DNA of 64,000 bases from Brevibacillus ruminantium (GCF_023746555.1 NZ_CP098755.1:4658001-4722000), one strand, 5' to 3'. Shown: positions 17,411 to 26,848, counted from the first letter of the stretch. A program made the numbers and translations. The notes: generated by a model not told the origin, from the letters alone.

Positions 17411-17989
17411 TTATTCCTCCTCGTTGGTTGCCGTGTGACGTCGGACAATGCCATGGAGCAGAATCTCTACCATGGCATCAAGCGCATCGGATACGGTCAT
17501 ATTGATTGCTGCGACGAATTGCCGATCCATCAACTGCTTGATGGCGGCTATATACATTTGAAGAAAAACGGGGATCGACACCCGTTCAAACTGTCCCTGC
17601 TCCATCCCTTTTTCCAACAAGCTCCGGACATTGTCCCAGCCTTCCTCCAGACAATCTTCGACCAGCTTCCATTGTTCCGGATAGTATCGCTTCAACTCCT
17701 GCCATAACAGCGGGTGGGTATTGCCAAATCCGTTGGGGACATGGACCAGTACTTGCCTTAGCTTTTCAGCCAGATCGATCTCCTCTTGTCCCATGATCTC
17801 CTTTTCTTTCTCCTGCATCTCTTTTAACGTCTGCACGATGATCTCTTCGATTAATTGTTCTTTGGATGTATAATACCCGTATAATGTTTTTGTGCTGACA
17901 CCCGCTTGCCGGGCCAATTCCGCCATCGTGAATTTCAGGCCTTTTGTTTGGATTTCCCGAGCGGCCACCTGTATGATCCTGTCCTGCAA
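17411..17989 (-). CDS. TetR-family repressor of the SMR pump
   Basis: This 192-residue regulator has an N-terminal TetR helix-turn-helix at about 17-45 (FTMAELARQAGVSTKTLYGYYTSKEQL) and a C-terminal ligand domain. The start is TTG 17989 with GGGAGG upstream. A perfect inverted repeat at 18013-18046 lies directly upstream and is the obvious autoregulatory operator. The SMR gene follows 3 bases later. Ligand-induced release would derepress both genes. Confidence 0.87.
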   Translation of the reverse strand: MQDRIIQVAAREIQTKGLKFTMAELARQAGVSTKTLYGYYTSKEQLIEEIIVQTLKEMQEKEKEIMGQEEIDLAEKLRQVLVHVPNGFGNTHPLLWQELKRYYPEQWKLVEDCLEEGWDNVRSLLEKGMEQGQFERVSIPVFLQMYIAAIKQLMDRQFVAAINMTVSDALDAMVEILLHGIVRRHTATNEEE

Positions 17990-18012
17990 AGCGGATACCT
18001 CCCGTTGTGAAT

Positions 18013-18046
18013 TTAGGAAAATATAATATTTTTTACATTTTCCTAA
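18013..18046. promoter_or_regulatory. Inverted-repeat operator for the TetR/SMR operon
   Basis: Perfect 10-bp arms TTAGGAAAAT and ATTTTCCTAA are separated by 14 AT-rich bases. It lies about 25 bases upstream of the tetR start and overlaps where the promoter should be. Confidence 0.75.
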
Positions 18047-18072
18047 CTACTCTGAGTGTACTCTCCGCCAAA

Positions 18073-19527
18073 TCATCCGTCAAGGTTTGAAGAAAAATCC
18101 ATCTCGCCCCACCAGACTTCCGCCAGCTTTTTGATTCCTGGCTCGATTTTGTCCAGGTCTATGCCGGCAAATCCCAAGATAAACTCCGCTTGCGCCTTTT
18201 CATCCCGCGGTGTCATCCATGTATACGCCATGGAGCTTAGTTTGATGCCCGCCTGTTTGGCCCGTCTGGTCAGCTCGCACTCCCCCTGCGGGTGCTTTAC
18301 TCGCAGCACCAGATGAAAACCGGCGTTTTCACCGATCAGCTCCGCCTTCTCTCCCATATGCTTCTGTACAGCCAGGACTACTGCGTCATGTTTCTTGCGG
18401 TAGGTATTGCGCATCCGTCGCACATGCCGCTCAAAATGGCCTTCTTGCATAAAAAGCTGCAGTGTGTGCTGGTGCAAGGGGGAAGACGGCTGTTCCAGCA
18501 GCAGGTCCCTTAAAAGCAAATCATACGATTCCAGCAATGATTCTGGCAAAACCATGTAGTAGACACAAAAGGCCGGGGCCAATACTTGTGAAAATCCGCC
18601 CATGTAGATCACGTTGGCATCTGGCTTCAATCCCTGCAAAGAGGGAACAGGACGCCCGTGATAGCGGAACTCGCCATCGTAGTCATCCTCGATGATGTAG
18701 CTGTCTGTCCGCATCGCCCAATCCAACAGACGCAAACGCTTTGCGATGGGCATGATCATCCCGCACGGGTATTGGTGTGACGGGGTGACACAGACAAGCT
18801 GGACATCGCTTTTCTCCACTTGTTCGATGCTGAGACCATCCGCTTCGAGGGAAATCGGCACAACCTCATATCCGTTGCGGCGAAACGTCGAAGCCATCAT
18901 CGGATACCCGGGATTTTCAGTCCCCACACGGGTAACCCGCCCCCGAAGCAATTGAGTCAGCAGCGACAGCAGGCCGTACTGATCCGCTCCGATCACAATC
19001 TGCTCCGGTGAACAGACGACACCCCTGAGCTGCCGCAGATAGCTGGCCAGCTCTTGGCGAAGTCCAGGCTCTCCCTGCGGGTCCCCGTAAAAGAGACGAT
19101 GCCGCTGTTCATAGCAGAGCACCCGATGAAACAGCCTGCGCCACAGGGAAAAGGGAAACAGGGAGAAATCATTTTTCGAGAGGTGAAAATCGTACGGATA
19201 CGTGGCGTTGTCCCGATGCTCCAGGCGTGCCACGGTCAAGTCTCTGGTTGCAGGATCTCCGTGATTGCCCCCATCGGTCTCTGCCAGAGATTGAACGTAA
19301 TAGCCGCTCTTTGGTTTGCTGGCGATAAACCCCTCTGCGAGAAGCTGCTGATACGCTGTTTCAACCGGTGTGGTGCTGAGTCCCAGGCTATCTGCGAGTT
19401 TGCGGATGGAAGGGAGCTTGACCTGTTCGGAAAACGTTCCCGAAATGATCTGCTGCTTGATCTGCTCGTAGATTTGCAGATAATGCGGCTCTCTGCTTGA
19501 ATAGTCGATTTGCGGTGTATATAACAT
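18073..19527 (-). CDS. MocR-family regulator lacking the PLP lysine
   Basis: This 484-residue GntR-aminotransferase fusion has a winged helix at about 12-75 (YLQIYEQIKQQIISG, LPSIRKLADSL). In the aminotransferase domain the PLP lysine position is glutamine (GGFSQVLAPAF, normally xSFSK…LR), and the following arginine motif is replaced by FCVYY. The aspartate motif EDDYDGEFRY remains. It therefore cannot form the usual internal aldimine and may bind another ligand or none. The start ATG 19527 is preferred over GTG 19533 because GGAG sits 7 bases before it. It is divergent from a GNAT gene, its probable target. Confidence 0.83.
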   Translation of the reverse strand: MLYTPQIDYSSREPHYLQIYEQIKQQIISGTFSEQVKLPSIRKLADSLGLSTTPVETAYQQLLAEGFIASKPKSGYYVQSLAETDGGNHGDPATRDLTVARLEHRDNATYPYDFHLSKNDFSLFPFSLWRRLFHRVLCYEQRHRLFYGDPQGEPGLRQELASYLRQLRGVVCSPEQIVIGADQYGLLSLLTQLLRGRVTRVGTENPGYPMMASTFRRNGYEVVPISLEADGLSIEQVEKSDVQLVCVTPSHQYPCGMIMPIAKRLRLLDWAMRTDSYIIEDDYDGEFRYHGRPVPSLQGLKPDANVIYMGGFSQVLAPAFCVYYMVLPESLLESYDLLLRDLLLEQPSSPLHQHTLQLFMQEGHFERHVRRMRNTYRKKHDAVVLAVQKHMGEKAELIGENAGFHLVLRVKHPQGECELTRRAKQAGIKLSSMAYTWMTPRDEKAQAEFILGFAGIDLDKIEPGIKKLAEVWWGEMDFSSNLDG

Positions 19528-19539
19528 GCCCACTACTCC

Positions 19540-19576
19540 ATCTGTCCTTTTATTTTTTTCAAATCTGTCTATTTTT
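19540..19576. promoter_or_regulatory. Direct repeats in the MocR-GNAT divergent region
   Basis: ATCTGTC followed by a TATTTTT tract occurs at 19540 and again at 19563, 23 bases apart. MocR proteins often bind two spaced direct repeats, so this is a candidate operator. Inferred from pattern and position. Confidence 0.45.
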
Positions 19577-19627
19577 GAGTATACACTTTTCCGGTATCCT
19601 ATACGTAATCAAAAGGAGGCATTTGCC

Positions 19628-20209
19628 ATGCATACACCTGTAAACAGACCGGTCCGATTTCTCGAAGGAGAGCGCGTCTATCTGCGGCCGATCGAATTGG
19701 CCGATACAGACCTGTACTTCCGCACGCTGTTCCATCCCGAAGCGCGTCGCCTGACGGGAACCCAAAACAGCTTTACCCGTGAACAAATTCACCGCTACAT
19801 CGATGCCAAATCGCAGGATTCATCCAGTCTGCTGCTGCTGATCGCCTTGCGTGAAACCGATGAAGTGATTGGCGATATCGCGCTTCAATCCATCGATCAT
19901 ACGAACCGCAACTGCAATATCCGCATCGCTATCAACGAGCCTCAGTACCAAAGCAAGGGACTGGGCAGCGAAGCGATGCGACTTCTGCTCGGCTACGGAT
20001 TCGGGATTTTGAATCTCCACCGGATCGAGCTGAATGTCTTTTCCTACAACCAGCAGGCAATCCGCGCTTACGAAAAGGTAGGCTTCACGAAGGAAGGCGT
20101 GCAGCGCGAAGCCCTCTACTACAACCATGAATACCATGACTCCATCCTGATGAGCATACTGGCCCGCGAATACCGCGCCAAGTACGGAGCGCCGACACCG
20201 CAAGCCTGA
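19628..20209 (+). CDS. RimJ/RimL-type GNAT acetyltransferase
   Basis: This 193-residue acetyl-CoA-dependent N-acetyltransferase opens with RVYLRPIELADTD. The acetyl-CoA loop is read as QSKGLGSEAMRLLLGYGF, followed by NLHRIELNVFSYNQQAIRAYEKVGF. It is close to the spermidine/ribosomal-protein acetylase branch. The start ATG 19628 has AAAAGGAGG at ideal spacing. The substrate is unknown. It is divergent from the lysine-less MocR gene and probably under its control. Confidence 0.85.
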   Translation: MHTPVNRPVRFLEGERVYLRPIELADTDLYFRTLFHPEARRLTGTQNSFTREQIHRYIDAKSQDSSSLLLLIALRETDEVIGDIALQSIDHTNRNCNIRIAINEPQYQSKGLGSEAMRLLLGYGFGILNLHRIELNVFSYNQQAIRAYEKVGFTKEGVQREALYYNHEYHDSILMSILAREYRAKYGAPTPQA

Positions 20210-20265
20210 GTGTTGTTTGCGCCGAATGTTTTGGCGACACTCGGAACCCCGATTGGCTTGGTCTT

Positions 20266-20307
20266 CGAAACCCCACTTGTCTCTATTGACACCCCGCTTG
20301 TCTCTAT
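20266..20307. repeat. Tandem 21-bp repeat, two copies
   Basis: Two adjacent 21-base units share 18 of 21 positions, with CTTGTCTCTAT as the common end. They lie between the GNAT stop and the terminator. Confidence 0.7.
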
Positions 20308-20313
20308 TAGAAC

Positions 20314-20342
20314 AAAACCCGCGAACGGCTTTCGCGGGTTTT
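20314..20342. terminator. Bidirectional terminator, GNAT and mrfB
   Basis: Perfect 12-bp arms AAAACCCGCGAA and TTCGCGGGTTTT flank a 5-base loop, between convergent genes. Confidence 0.88.
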
Positions 20343-20393
20343 GCATTATCCTGCTATCTGGTTACCGAACCGTAACCGTATCACGCTGACCTG

Positions 20394-21803
20394 CTACACC
20401 AGGCCGCCTCCGTAATCCAAAGCCTCCTCCGTCCACTGCTTGCCCTTCTGTTCCAGCCGCTCGATCCGTTTGCGGTACGCCGCTTCCTCTACTTTGGAGC
20501 GGCGGCGCAGCAAGGCGGCTTTTTGCTTCCAGCTTTCAAATCCGCTTTTCGCGCAGTGCAATGCCCGATCATAGTCTTTTACCTGATGCTCGTACAGCTT
20601 GGCCATCTCGATCCATACATCCTCGGGGAGGGGAACGCCAGACTCGTTGACCCGCTCCCAGAGCTGTAGCGCCTGACGCCAATTCTTCTGCTTTTTAAAG
20701 CAGCGCCCCATTGCAATCTGTGCTTTTTCATGCAGAGGGCCCTGACTTGCAGCAACCAGCTGATAAAACTGATTTGCGCGTTCCAGATCACCCAAAGACT
20801 CATACCATTGCCCCACTTTGAAACGCTCCTCGTCGGAGATTTTCGTGCGCTCGCGGGACAACAGCAGGGATGAGAGATGGATGTAGAGTGTAATCAAGGA
20901 AAGCACGTCGATTTCGTTGTGCCGGAGAACACCAGCTACCGTATCCGGGTCCTGGTCTGTCAAAAAGTCAAAATAGCGGATCGGAGCCAGGTATCCGGGG
21001 ACGTCATCTTCCCTTACGACACCCAGCTTCTCCCGCTCAATCAGCGAAAGCCGGCAGGATTCCAAATCCTCTCGCCACAGGCGGCGAGCCCCGTGGAGCA
21101 AATCATAGTGACCGAACGTCGGCAGGCGGGGAACCAGATCGCGCAAAAGCGTATGCCGGGTCGTTACCTGCGGCCAGTCAAATGATTTGCCGTTGTACGT
21201 GACCAGATGAGTAGCGGTTCGAGAATCCTCCAGGAAGGAGTGGTAGAGAGCCGCTTCCGCTTGTGGTGCGGCCAGAAAATGCTGCCGGACGACGACATGC
21301 TCCCCCTCGATCCGGCTATGCCCCAGCAGAAAGACCGTGTTTCCGGCACCGCCATGCAGCCCGGTCGTCTCTGTATCAAAAAACAGCAGATCCTCCACCG
21401 TTCTGCCAGAAGTGGACAAAGGGTGCTCCAAACCAGCCCGCTCCCATGCCTCGATGGCCTCATGCAAGCCGGAAAAAGGGTAGCGGCCGTGGCGCTGCGA
21501 GATCGGGTAGCGGACCTCCCGCACCATCACGTATTCGTCTTCCAGGACATAAGGCTCGGCCCCCAGCTGCTCCCACTTTTGCAGAAAGGGAATGTCCCCT
21601 GAATAACCCCCGGAAGAAATGGAGAGGTGCTGAGAAGGAGGCGCGGAGGACGCTCGTACAGGCGCGGGTGCTGGCGATGTTTCTGTAGCAGAGGAGGACT
21701 CAGCGCGAGAGAAAGGCGCTTGCCCAGTGGCAGACGCTGCATGATCCGGAGCCTCCCGCGTCAAATGCCCTTTGAAGCGGTTCAGCTTGGCTTTAAGAGA
21801 CAT
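20394..21803 (-). CDS. mrfB: MrfB-like exonuclease (YprB)
   Basis: This 469-residue protein has a low-complexity Pro/Ala/Ser-rich segment (about 20-60) and then a DEDD-type RNase H-like exonuclease fold. D143 and E145 lie in FFDTETTGL, a third aspartate in YNGKSFDWP, and the last in RHNEIDVLSL. A TPR-like helical C-terminus follows (about 330-440). In B. subtilis MrfB works with helicase MrfA in repair of mitomycin C damage. The start ATG 21803 overlaps the end of mrfA by 11 bases and has AAGGGGG upstream, so the pair is translationally coupled. Confidence 0.87.
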   Translation of the reverse strand: MSLKAKLNRFKGHLTREAPDHAASATGQAPFSRAESSSATETSPAPAPVRASSAPPSQHLSISSGGYSGDIPFLQKWEQLGAEPYVLEDEYVMVREVRYPISQRHGRYPFSGLHEAIEAWERAGLEHPLSTSGRTVEDLLFFDTETTGLHGGAGNTVFLLGHSRIEGEHVVVRQHFLAAPQAEAALYHSFLEDSRTATHLVTYNGKSFDWPQVTTRHTLLRDLVPRLPTFGHYDLLHGARRLWREDLESCRLSLIEREKLGVVREDDVPGYLAPIRYFDFLTDQDPDTVAGVLRHNEIDVLSLITLYIHLSSLLLSRERTKISDEERFKVGQWYESLGDLERANQFYQLVAASQGPLHEKAQIAMGRCFKKQKNWRQALQLWERVNESGVPLPEDVWIEMAKLYEHQVKDYDRALHCAKSGFESWKQKAALLRRRSKVEEAAYRKRIERLEQKGKQWTEEALDYGGGLV

Positions 21804-24075
21804 GGATGCTGCCCCCTTGGGCCACGCGCAAAAGCGAGAGCGCCAGTTCCTTTGCACCGTCATCAGCAGCACCGACGCAGGACGGACAACCCGATTCACA
21901 AGGGCAGGAGAGAATCAGCTCCTCGGCTCGCGACAAGATCGTGTCCATCTCTTTGTACACCTGCTCACTCAGGCCGATGCCGCCGGGATAGCGGTCATAG
22001 AGAAAAATCGTGGGTGCTCCGGAATGAACCGCTTTTCGCTGGGGGATCACATGCAGGTCCATCCGGTCGCACATGACAAACAAGGGCGCGACGTGCTGCA
22101 GGACGTGTGCCAGCCCGACCAGTCCCCGCTCGACTTCACTTTTTCCCACAGCCTCCAGCACCGCCTCCGAAAAGCTGAGCCACGCCGCATTCGTATGCAG
22201 CTCCTCCTCCGGCAGATGAATCGGACCGGAGCCGATGTTTTCATGCGTCTCGAACTTGATCTTTTTGAAGATCGTCGCCATGGCGTTGACGGTTACCTCA
22301 CCATAGGCAAACTCGGTCTGGGCAGCCTGCCGCAGCCGGTCTTCCTCCAACACCTTCAGCTGCACCGCCAGATTGGCGTCTGTGTAGTAATCGACCTGCA
22401 CTTCCCGGACGTACGCCTTTTTCTCCTCATAATCCAGCTTCTCCACCTGGTATTGGACTCCCTGATGCAGATAGATGGCTTCCTCATGCAGCAAGGTCAT
22501 GGAGCTGAAGCGGTCCATCTCCCCGATCACCTTTTCATTGCCGCGCTCGGAGATGTCGATGATCACGACGTTCTCCTGTGATGCGGAGCGCAGGCTGATA
22601 TTGTGAGCCGGGAAAGAGTCGTTCATCCAGAACCACTTGCCCTTGGCGTGGTGAAGAATCTGCTCCTCCGTCAAAAACTCCAGAATCTCCAAAATCTCTG
22701 CGCTGCCAAAGCGGTCGCCTTTGGCAAAGGGAAGCTCATATGCCGCACATTTGATGTGATCCACGAGAATGATCAGGTTGTCCGGATTGATCCGGGCCGT
22801 CTCCGGACTGCGTTCAAAAAAGTATTCCGGATGCATAATCACGTACTGATCGAGCGGCGTTGAGCTGCCGACGAGGATGACGACAGACTCATCCTGCCGC
22901 CGCCCTGCCCGGCCCGCCTGCTGCCAGGTGCTGGCGACTGATCCGGGATAGCCGGTGATGACACAGACCTGCAGCTGGCCGATATCGACGCCCAGCTCCA
23001 AGGCATTGGTGCTGACGACTCCGATGATGTCCCCCTGGCGCAACCCTCTCTCAATCGCCCTGCGCTGACTGGGCAGATAACCGCCGCGGTAGCCCTGGAT
23101 TGTCTTTTCGCCCAGCTTTCGCTTGATCAGCTCCTGCAGGTATTTGAGCAAAATCTCTACCCGCACCCGGCTGCGCGCAAACAGGATCGTCTGAATCCCC
23201 TGGGTCAAAAACGCGGCTGTGATATCGCGGGCCTCCAGTGTGGCGCTGCGCCTGATATTGAGCTGCTTGTTGACGACCGGCGGGTTGTAAAAAAGAAAAT
23301 GCTTTTTGCCCGTCGGCGCCCCGTTGTTGTCCACCAGCTCAACCTGCTCCTCTGTCAGCATCTCCGCCAGCTCTCGCGGATTGGCGATGGTGGCCGAGGT
23401 GCAGATGAACTGGGGGCGGCTGCCGTAAAAGGCGCAGATGCGCTTCAGGCGGCGAATCACGTTGGCGACATGGCTGCCGAAGACACCGCGGTATGTATGC
23501 AATTCGTCAATGACGACGTATTTCAGATGTTCAAAAAAGGAGACCCATTTGGTGTGATGCGGCAGGATCGCGGAATGCAGCATATCGGGGTTGGTGATGA
23601 CGATATGTCCGGCCTGGCGGATCGTTTGCCGGATTTGCGCCGGCGTGTCGCCATCGTAGGTATCCGACTTGATCGACAGTCCCATTTCGCCAATCAGCTC
23701 ATGCAGCTCGCTTTTCTGGTCCTGGGCCAATGCCTTGGTCGGAAACAGGTAAAGAGCACGGGCGTCCGGGTCCTCCGTCAACGTCTGCAGGACAGGGAGA
23801 TGGTAGCACATACTTTTTCCCGAAGCTGTCGGCGTGACGGCCACAATATGCTTCCCGCTCCGCGCATGGCGAAAAGCCGTCTCCTGATGCGTATAGAGAG
23901 CCGGGATTCCCCGCTGCATCAGCGTCTCCCGGATGCGGGTGTCCATCTCGGCCGGAAACGGCACCGTACGGGCTTCCCGTGGGGGAATCGTCTCCCAGCG
24001 CACAATGTTATCGGAAAAGCGTTTTTCCTGGCGAAGCTGTTCCAGGACTTTCGCTATGTTCAGCTTTCTTTTCAC
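21793..24075 (-). CDS. mrfA: MrfA-like DEAD/DEAH helicase (YprA)
   Basis: This 760-residue superfamily 2 helicase has the motifs TPTASGKSM (Walker A), VIDELHTYRG (DELH box) and SATIANP, with the C-terminal helicase block QQAGRAGRRQDESVV. The C-terminal DUF1998 region carries the metal-binding cysteine cluster CPCESGCPSC. This matches B. subtilis MrfA, a 3'-to-5' helicase for mitomycin lesions. The start is GTG 24075. It overlaps mrfB, which supplies the nuclease. Confidence 0.9.
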   Translation of the reverse strand: MKRKLNIAKVLEQLRQEKRFSDNIVRWETIPPREARTVPFPAEMDTRIRETLMQRGIPALYTHQETAFRHARSGKHIVAVTPTASGKSMCYHLPVLQTLTEDPDARALYLFPTKALAQDQKSELHELIGEMGLSIKSDTYDGDTPAQIRQTIRQAGHIVITNPDMLHSAILPHHTKWVSFFEHLKYVVIDELHTYRGVFGSHVANVIRRLKRICAFYGSRPQFICTSATIANPRELAEMLTEEQVELVDNNGAPTGKKHFLFYNPPVVNKQLNIRRSATLEARDITAAFLTQGIQTILFARSRVRVEILLKYLQELIKRKLGEKTIQGYRGGYLPSQRRAIERGLRQGDIIGVVSTNALELGVDIGQLQVCVITGYPGSVASTWQQAGRAGRRQDESVVILVGSSTPLDQYVIMHPEYFFERSPETARINPDNLIILVDHIKCAAYELPFAKGDRFGSAEILEILEFLTEEQILHHAKGKWFWMNDSFPAHNISLRSASQENVVIIDISERGNEKVIGEMDRFSSMTLLHEEAIYLHQGVQYQVEKLDYEEKKAYVREVQVDYYTDANLAVQLKVLEEDRLRQAAQTEFAYGEVTVNAMATIFKKIKFETHENIGSGPIHLPEEELHTNAAWLSFSEAVLEAVGKSEVERGLVGLAHVLQHVAPLFVMCDRMDLHVIPQRKAVHSGAPTIFLYDRYPGGIGLSEQVYKEMDTILSRAEELILSCPCESGCPSCVGAADDGAKELALSLLRVAQGGSIHVS

Positions 24076-24156
24076 GGCTCTACACCACCTTCCCTTCTAT
24101 TCTACGAATATATGTTCCGGGTGTAAATCCTTCGTATCCGCAACGAATGCAAAAAA

Positions 24157-24186
24157 GGCACCGAAACGACTTTTGCCGTCGGTGCC
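24157..24186 (-). terminator. Terminator after DUF2167 gene
   Basis: The arms GGCACCGA and TCGGTGCC are perfect. On the minus strand TTTTTT follows. Confidence 0.85.
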
Positions 24187-24307
24187 TCTTTTCGCGATAT
24201 CATATGCCTCCTCAAAAGATCGGAACTTTTCCCCGTGCTCTGAGAAGCGCTGTCCGTTTCACAATGGTTCACAGCCGCTTGATTGTTTTGGCGGAAGTGC
24301 CGATGAC

Positions 24308-25249
24308 TTACACCGACGGATTTTGACTCGTCGGCGGTTTTTGGTCATCATCGTGAGACGACTCCTCCACCGTGGCTGCCGCTTGCACATCAGCCGCTTC
24401 ATCCTGTTGCTTCTTTCTCCGCCCGGTAAGGAGTTTCCACAAGCCCCCGATCGCGGCCAAAATCAAGATCCATCCTTTTTTCAGGAAGACCAGCAGTAAT
24501 CCGATCAAGCCCGCTTTCTTCGCCAGGGCGACGCCCAGTCCGCCCAGAACGAGACCGGTCAAACCAAACTCGGCCACTTTATCTGTGGAGGCATCAAAAT
24601 CCTCGTAACGGTTTCCTTCTTTGACATGAAAGGTAGGTATAATGGCTTCTTGCAACGTCTTTTTATCATTTGCCAGGTTGGCTGGGTCCGTAATCAGCAG
24701 GAAGGAGACAAATCCTTTCCGAGTCAACATCTGCACATTGTAGTTGATCAGTTTATTTTTTTGCGCATCCTCACCAAGCATGGACCACTCCAGCATGTGG
24801 GTCTTTTCGTCATAAGACGGTGCGACATCCCAGCCCAGCACATGCAACTGATCCTCGGGATCTCTGTTTTCGTTCGCTGCTTCCGTGCCTTCCTTGTAGC
24901 TTTTCAGAATCGCATCGGCATCAATCTTGTTCTTTTCCTCGTCCTTGATGTAGCCGACTTCTTCATATTCCAGTACAACAATCCATTCCTCATTTTCGTT
25001 TCGAGGAAAAATACTGCCGAGTTCATTTTCACTTGGGACATTGCCGATTTCTTTCTGCAGTTTGATCGTGTCTTCTCTGTTTAGAAAAACAAAATCCTCT
25101 CCCAAGTCCAAAGCAGCCAGGCCAGAGCCTACATCAACAGTCTTGCCACCTTCTACCCAGTTCAATTGCGTTTCTGCCCCTGCTCCACTCACAACCCCAA
25201 GTGCCACGGCCAGGCTCAAAATGAATGACAGGATCGGTTTTCTTTTCAT
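24308..25249 (-). CDS. DUF2167 membrane-anchored protein
   Basis: This 313-residue protein has a signal peptide (about 1-25, ending GAGAE). The extracytoplasmic DUF2167 domain shows WIVVLEYEEVGYIKDEE and LHVLGWDVAPSYDEKTHMLEWS. Two C-terminal hydrophobic helices follow (about 230-270). The tail is charged and starts GRRKKQQDE. ATG 25249 has AAAGGGA upstream and gives the signal peptide directly at the N-terminus, unlike the longer in-frame extension. Function is unknown in the family. It stands alone. Confidence 0.8.
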   Translation of the reverse strand: MKRKPILSFILSLAVALGVVSGAGAETQLNWVEGGKTVDVGSGLAALDLGEDFVFLNREDTIKLQKEIGNVPSENELGSIFPRNENEEWIVVLEYEEVGYIKDEEKNKIDADAILKSYKEGTEAANENRDPEDQLHVLGWDVAPSYDEKTHMLEWSMLGEDAQKNKLINYNVQMLTRKGFVSFLLITDPANLANDKKTLQEAIIPTFHVKEGNRYEDFDASTDKVAEFGLTGLVLGGLGVALAKKAGLIGLLLVFLKKGWILILAAIGGLWKLLTGRRKKQQDEAADVQAAATVEESSHDDDQKPPTSQNPSV

Positions 25250-25517
25250 CTCTAATCCCTTTCTCTCTCTACTCTTCTTTTTGAAAAGTGTTTTTAAAAA
25301 TAACCACCCCATCGTACCATACATTTTTATACAGGGAAAATCATACATCTTTCCCAAATGAGAAGATTTGACTAACTTTTATGAGTCTTATTTACCGTGC
25401 CATTTCTCCTATGAAGCTTAAAAATCATAAATGCCAGACCCAAAATTCAGAGAGGTTGTTTTTTTCATCCACTCTTCTTCTTTAGTAGCTAACCCCCAAA
25501 AAAGGAGAGTGGTTTTC

Positions 25518-26120
25518 ATGGCAGACATCAAGTATCTCAAAGTATTTGTCGACCCTGGTCACGGCGGCTGGGACCCGGGCGCGACGAATGGTACGCTGAA
25601 GGAAAAAGATCTCACACTGGTCATCGGCAAACATGTCCGGGATCGCCTCAAAGCTTTAGGTGCCACTACCCAGATGAGCCGAGAAACAGACATCGCCCTG
25701 GGTACGGACAAGGCTGCTGACCTAAAGGCGCGGACAACGGCTTCGAACAACTTTGGCGCCAGCATCTTTGTCAGCGTTCATATCAACTCTGGCGGCGGAA
25801 CCGGATTGGAAACCTGGAAGCATGACAATTCGAGCCGGTATACTGGCGATCTGGCGACTGCCGTGCAGAAAAGAATGGTCGCCAGCCTGGGCCTGCCCGA
25901 TCGCAAGGTGAAGTCGGCGCCCAGCGGACGAAACGGCGATAACATTTACGTCATTGATCCGGCAAACAACAAAGCGTGGGCAGTCCTGGCGGAAGTGGGC
26001 TTCATCGATCATGCTACAGACAAGGAAAAGCTCCAGAGCTCTCAATTTTTAAAAGACGCCGGGTATGCCATCGCGGATGGAATCAACAGCTTTGTAAACA
26101 CCTTGCCGCCCATCGAATAA
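25518..26120 (+). CDS. N-acetylmuramoyl-L-alanine amidase (Amidase_3)
   Basis: This 200-residue zinc amidase cleaves the lactyl-amide bond of peptidoglycan. Metal and catalytic motifs are visible: VDPGHGG (H15), SRETD, FVSVHINSG and LAEVGFIDH. The start ATG 25518 has AAAAGGAG upstream. There is no signal peptide and no cell-wall-binding repeat, so it is either exported another way, released by lysis (phage or mother-cell type), or used in the sporangium. Spore-cortex or mother-cell lysis is a common role of such short forms, but this is not shown here. Confidence 0.87.
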   Translation: MADIKYLKVFVDPGHGGWDPGATNGTLKEKDLTLVIGKHVRDRLKALGATTQMSRETDIALGTDKAADLKARTTASNNFGASIFVSVHINSGGGTGLETWKHDNSSRYTGDLATAVQKRMVASLGLPDRKVKSAPSGRNGDNIYVIDPANNKAWAVLAEVGFIDHATDKEKLQSSQFLKDAGYAIADGINSFVNTLPPIE

Positions 26121-26138
26121 GCAGGGAAAAAGAATTCA

Positions 26139-26174
26139 GAAGAAGGGGGTGGGTGAACGCCCCTTCTTCTTTTT
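26139..26174 (+). terminator. Terminator after amidase gene
   Basis: GAAGAAGGGG pairs with CCCCTTCTTC around an 11-base loop, followed by TTTTT. Confidence 0.88.
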
Positions 26175-26218
26175 CATGTTGAATCACGCGGGGGACCATC
26201 CCCCGCTTCTCGCGCCCT

Positions 26219-26707
26219 TTATTCATCAACCTCATAGATACTCACAAATTTCCATTGGTCCTCAACTTTGTTAAACTGCAATGCAAAACGGTTTCTCAAT
26301 TGCTTTTCCAAATCGTAAACTTGATAAAAGACTTCGATCTGTCGCCCCTCTTCATCCGTGTAGTGGATGAGATTTAATGCAAGCGGGTTCTCACTCTCCA
26401 GAACCGCGGGACGAAACTCCATTCCCTGCGCAACGTCTTTAAATAGAAGGCGGCCATCGACCAGTTGGAAGTCAACCGAGATTTTTTCATGCTGCCCTTT
26501 CTTCAAGTAGTAAAAGATTTTCCTCGCTTCTTCATCCACCCGGTACGTGTCAGCCAAAAGGTCTTTTGCATGCTCGGTCTGGATCTTTTGATTGTTTTTG
26601 GAAACGGCACTCTCGCTGGTTTCGATTGGATTCGCCATGCAGCCGGACAAGAAAACGATTGTGGCAAAGATCACTCCAGCCAGCAGCATCTCTTTTTTCC
26701 TGTACAT
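26219..26707 (-). CDS. Small lipoprotein
   Basis: This 162-residue protein has a lipoprotein signal with lipobox LSGC (cysteine 23) and a soluble domain of mixed alpha/beta character. Motifs include KISVDFQLVDGRLLFKDV and NLIHYTDEEGRQIEVFYQVYDLEKQ. I do not recognise the family; the shape resembles small NTF2-like or DUF-type lipoproteins of bacilli. It lies downstream of the sigma operon on the same strand, 141 bases away, so it might be a target or just a neighbour. Confidence 0.7.
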   Translation of the reverse strand: MYRKKEMLLAGVIFATIVFLSGCMANPIETSESAVSKNNQKIQTEHAKDLLADTYRVDEEARKIFYYLKKGQHEKISVDFQLVDGRLLFKDVAQGMEFRPAVLESENPLALNLIHYTDEEGRQIEVFYQVYDLEKQLRNRFALQFNKVEDQWKFVSIYEVDE

Positions 26708-26848
26708 TTCGATCCCCTGCCTTTCTTTTCGTCACTTAACAGACGATAAAGATCAGCAAACAGTTACCAAATTATGTAATTATCCACGATACGCCCTAAT
26801 CCTTATGCCGCAAAAAAAGACGTCACGAAATGTGACGCCCCCTCTAAA

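Noticed and set aside
24102..24203. A 33-codon frame with a GAGGAGG site between the DUF2167 and mrfA genes on the minus strand.
   Set aside because: It runs through the terminator stem at 24157-24186, the ribosome site is too close to the start, and the peptide has no recognisable features.
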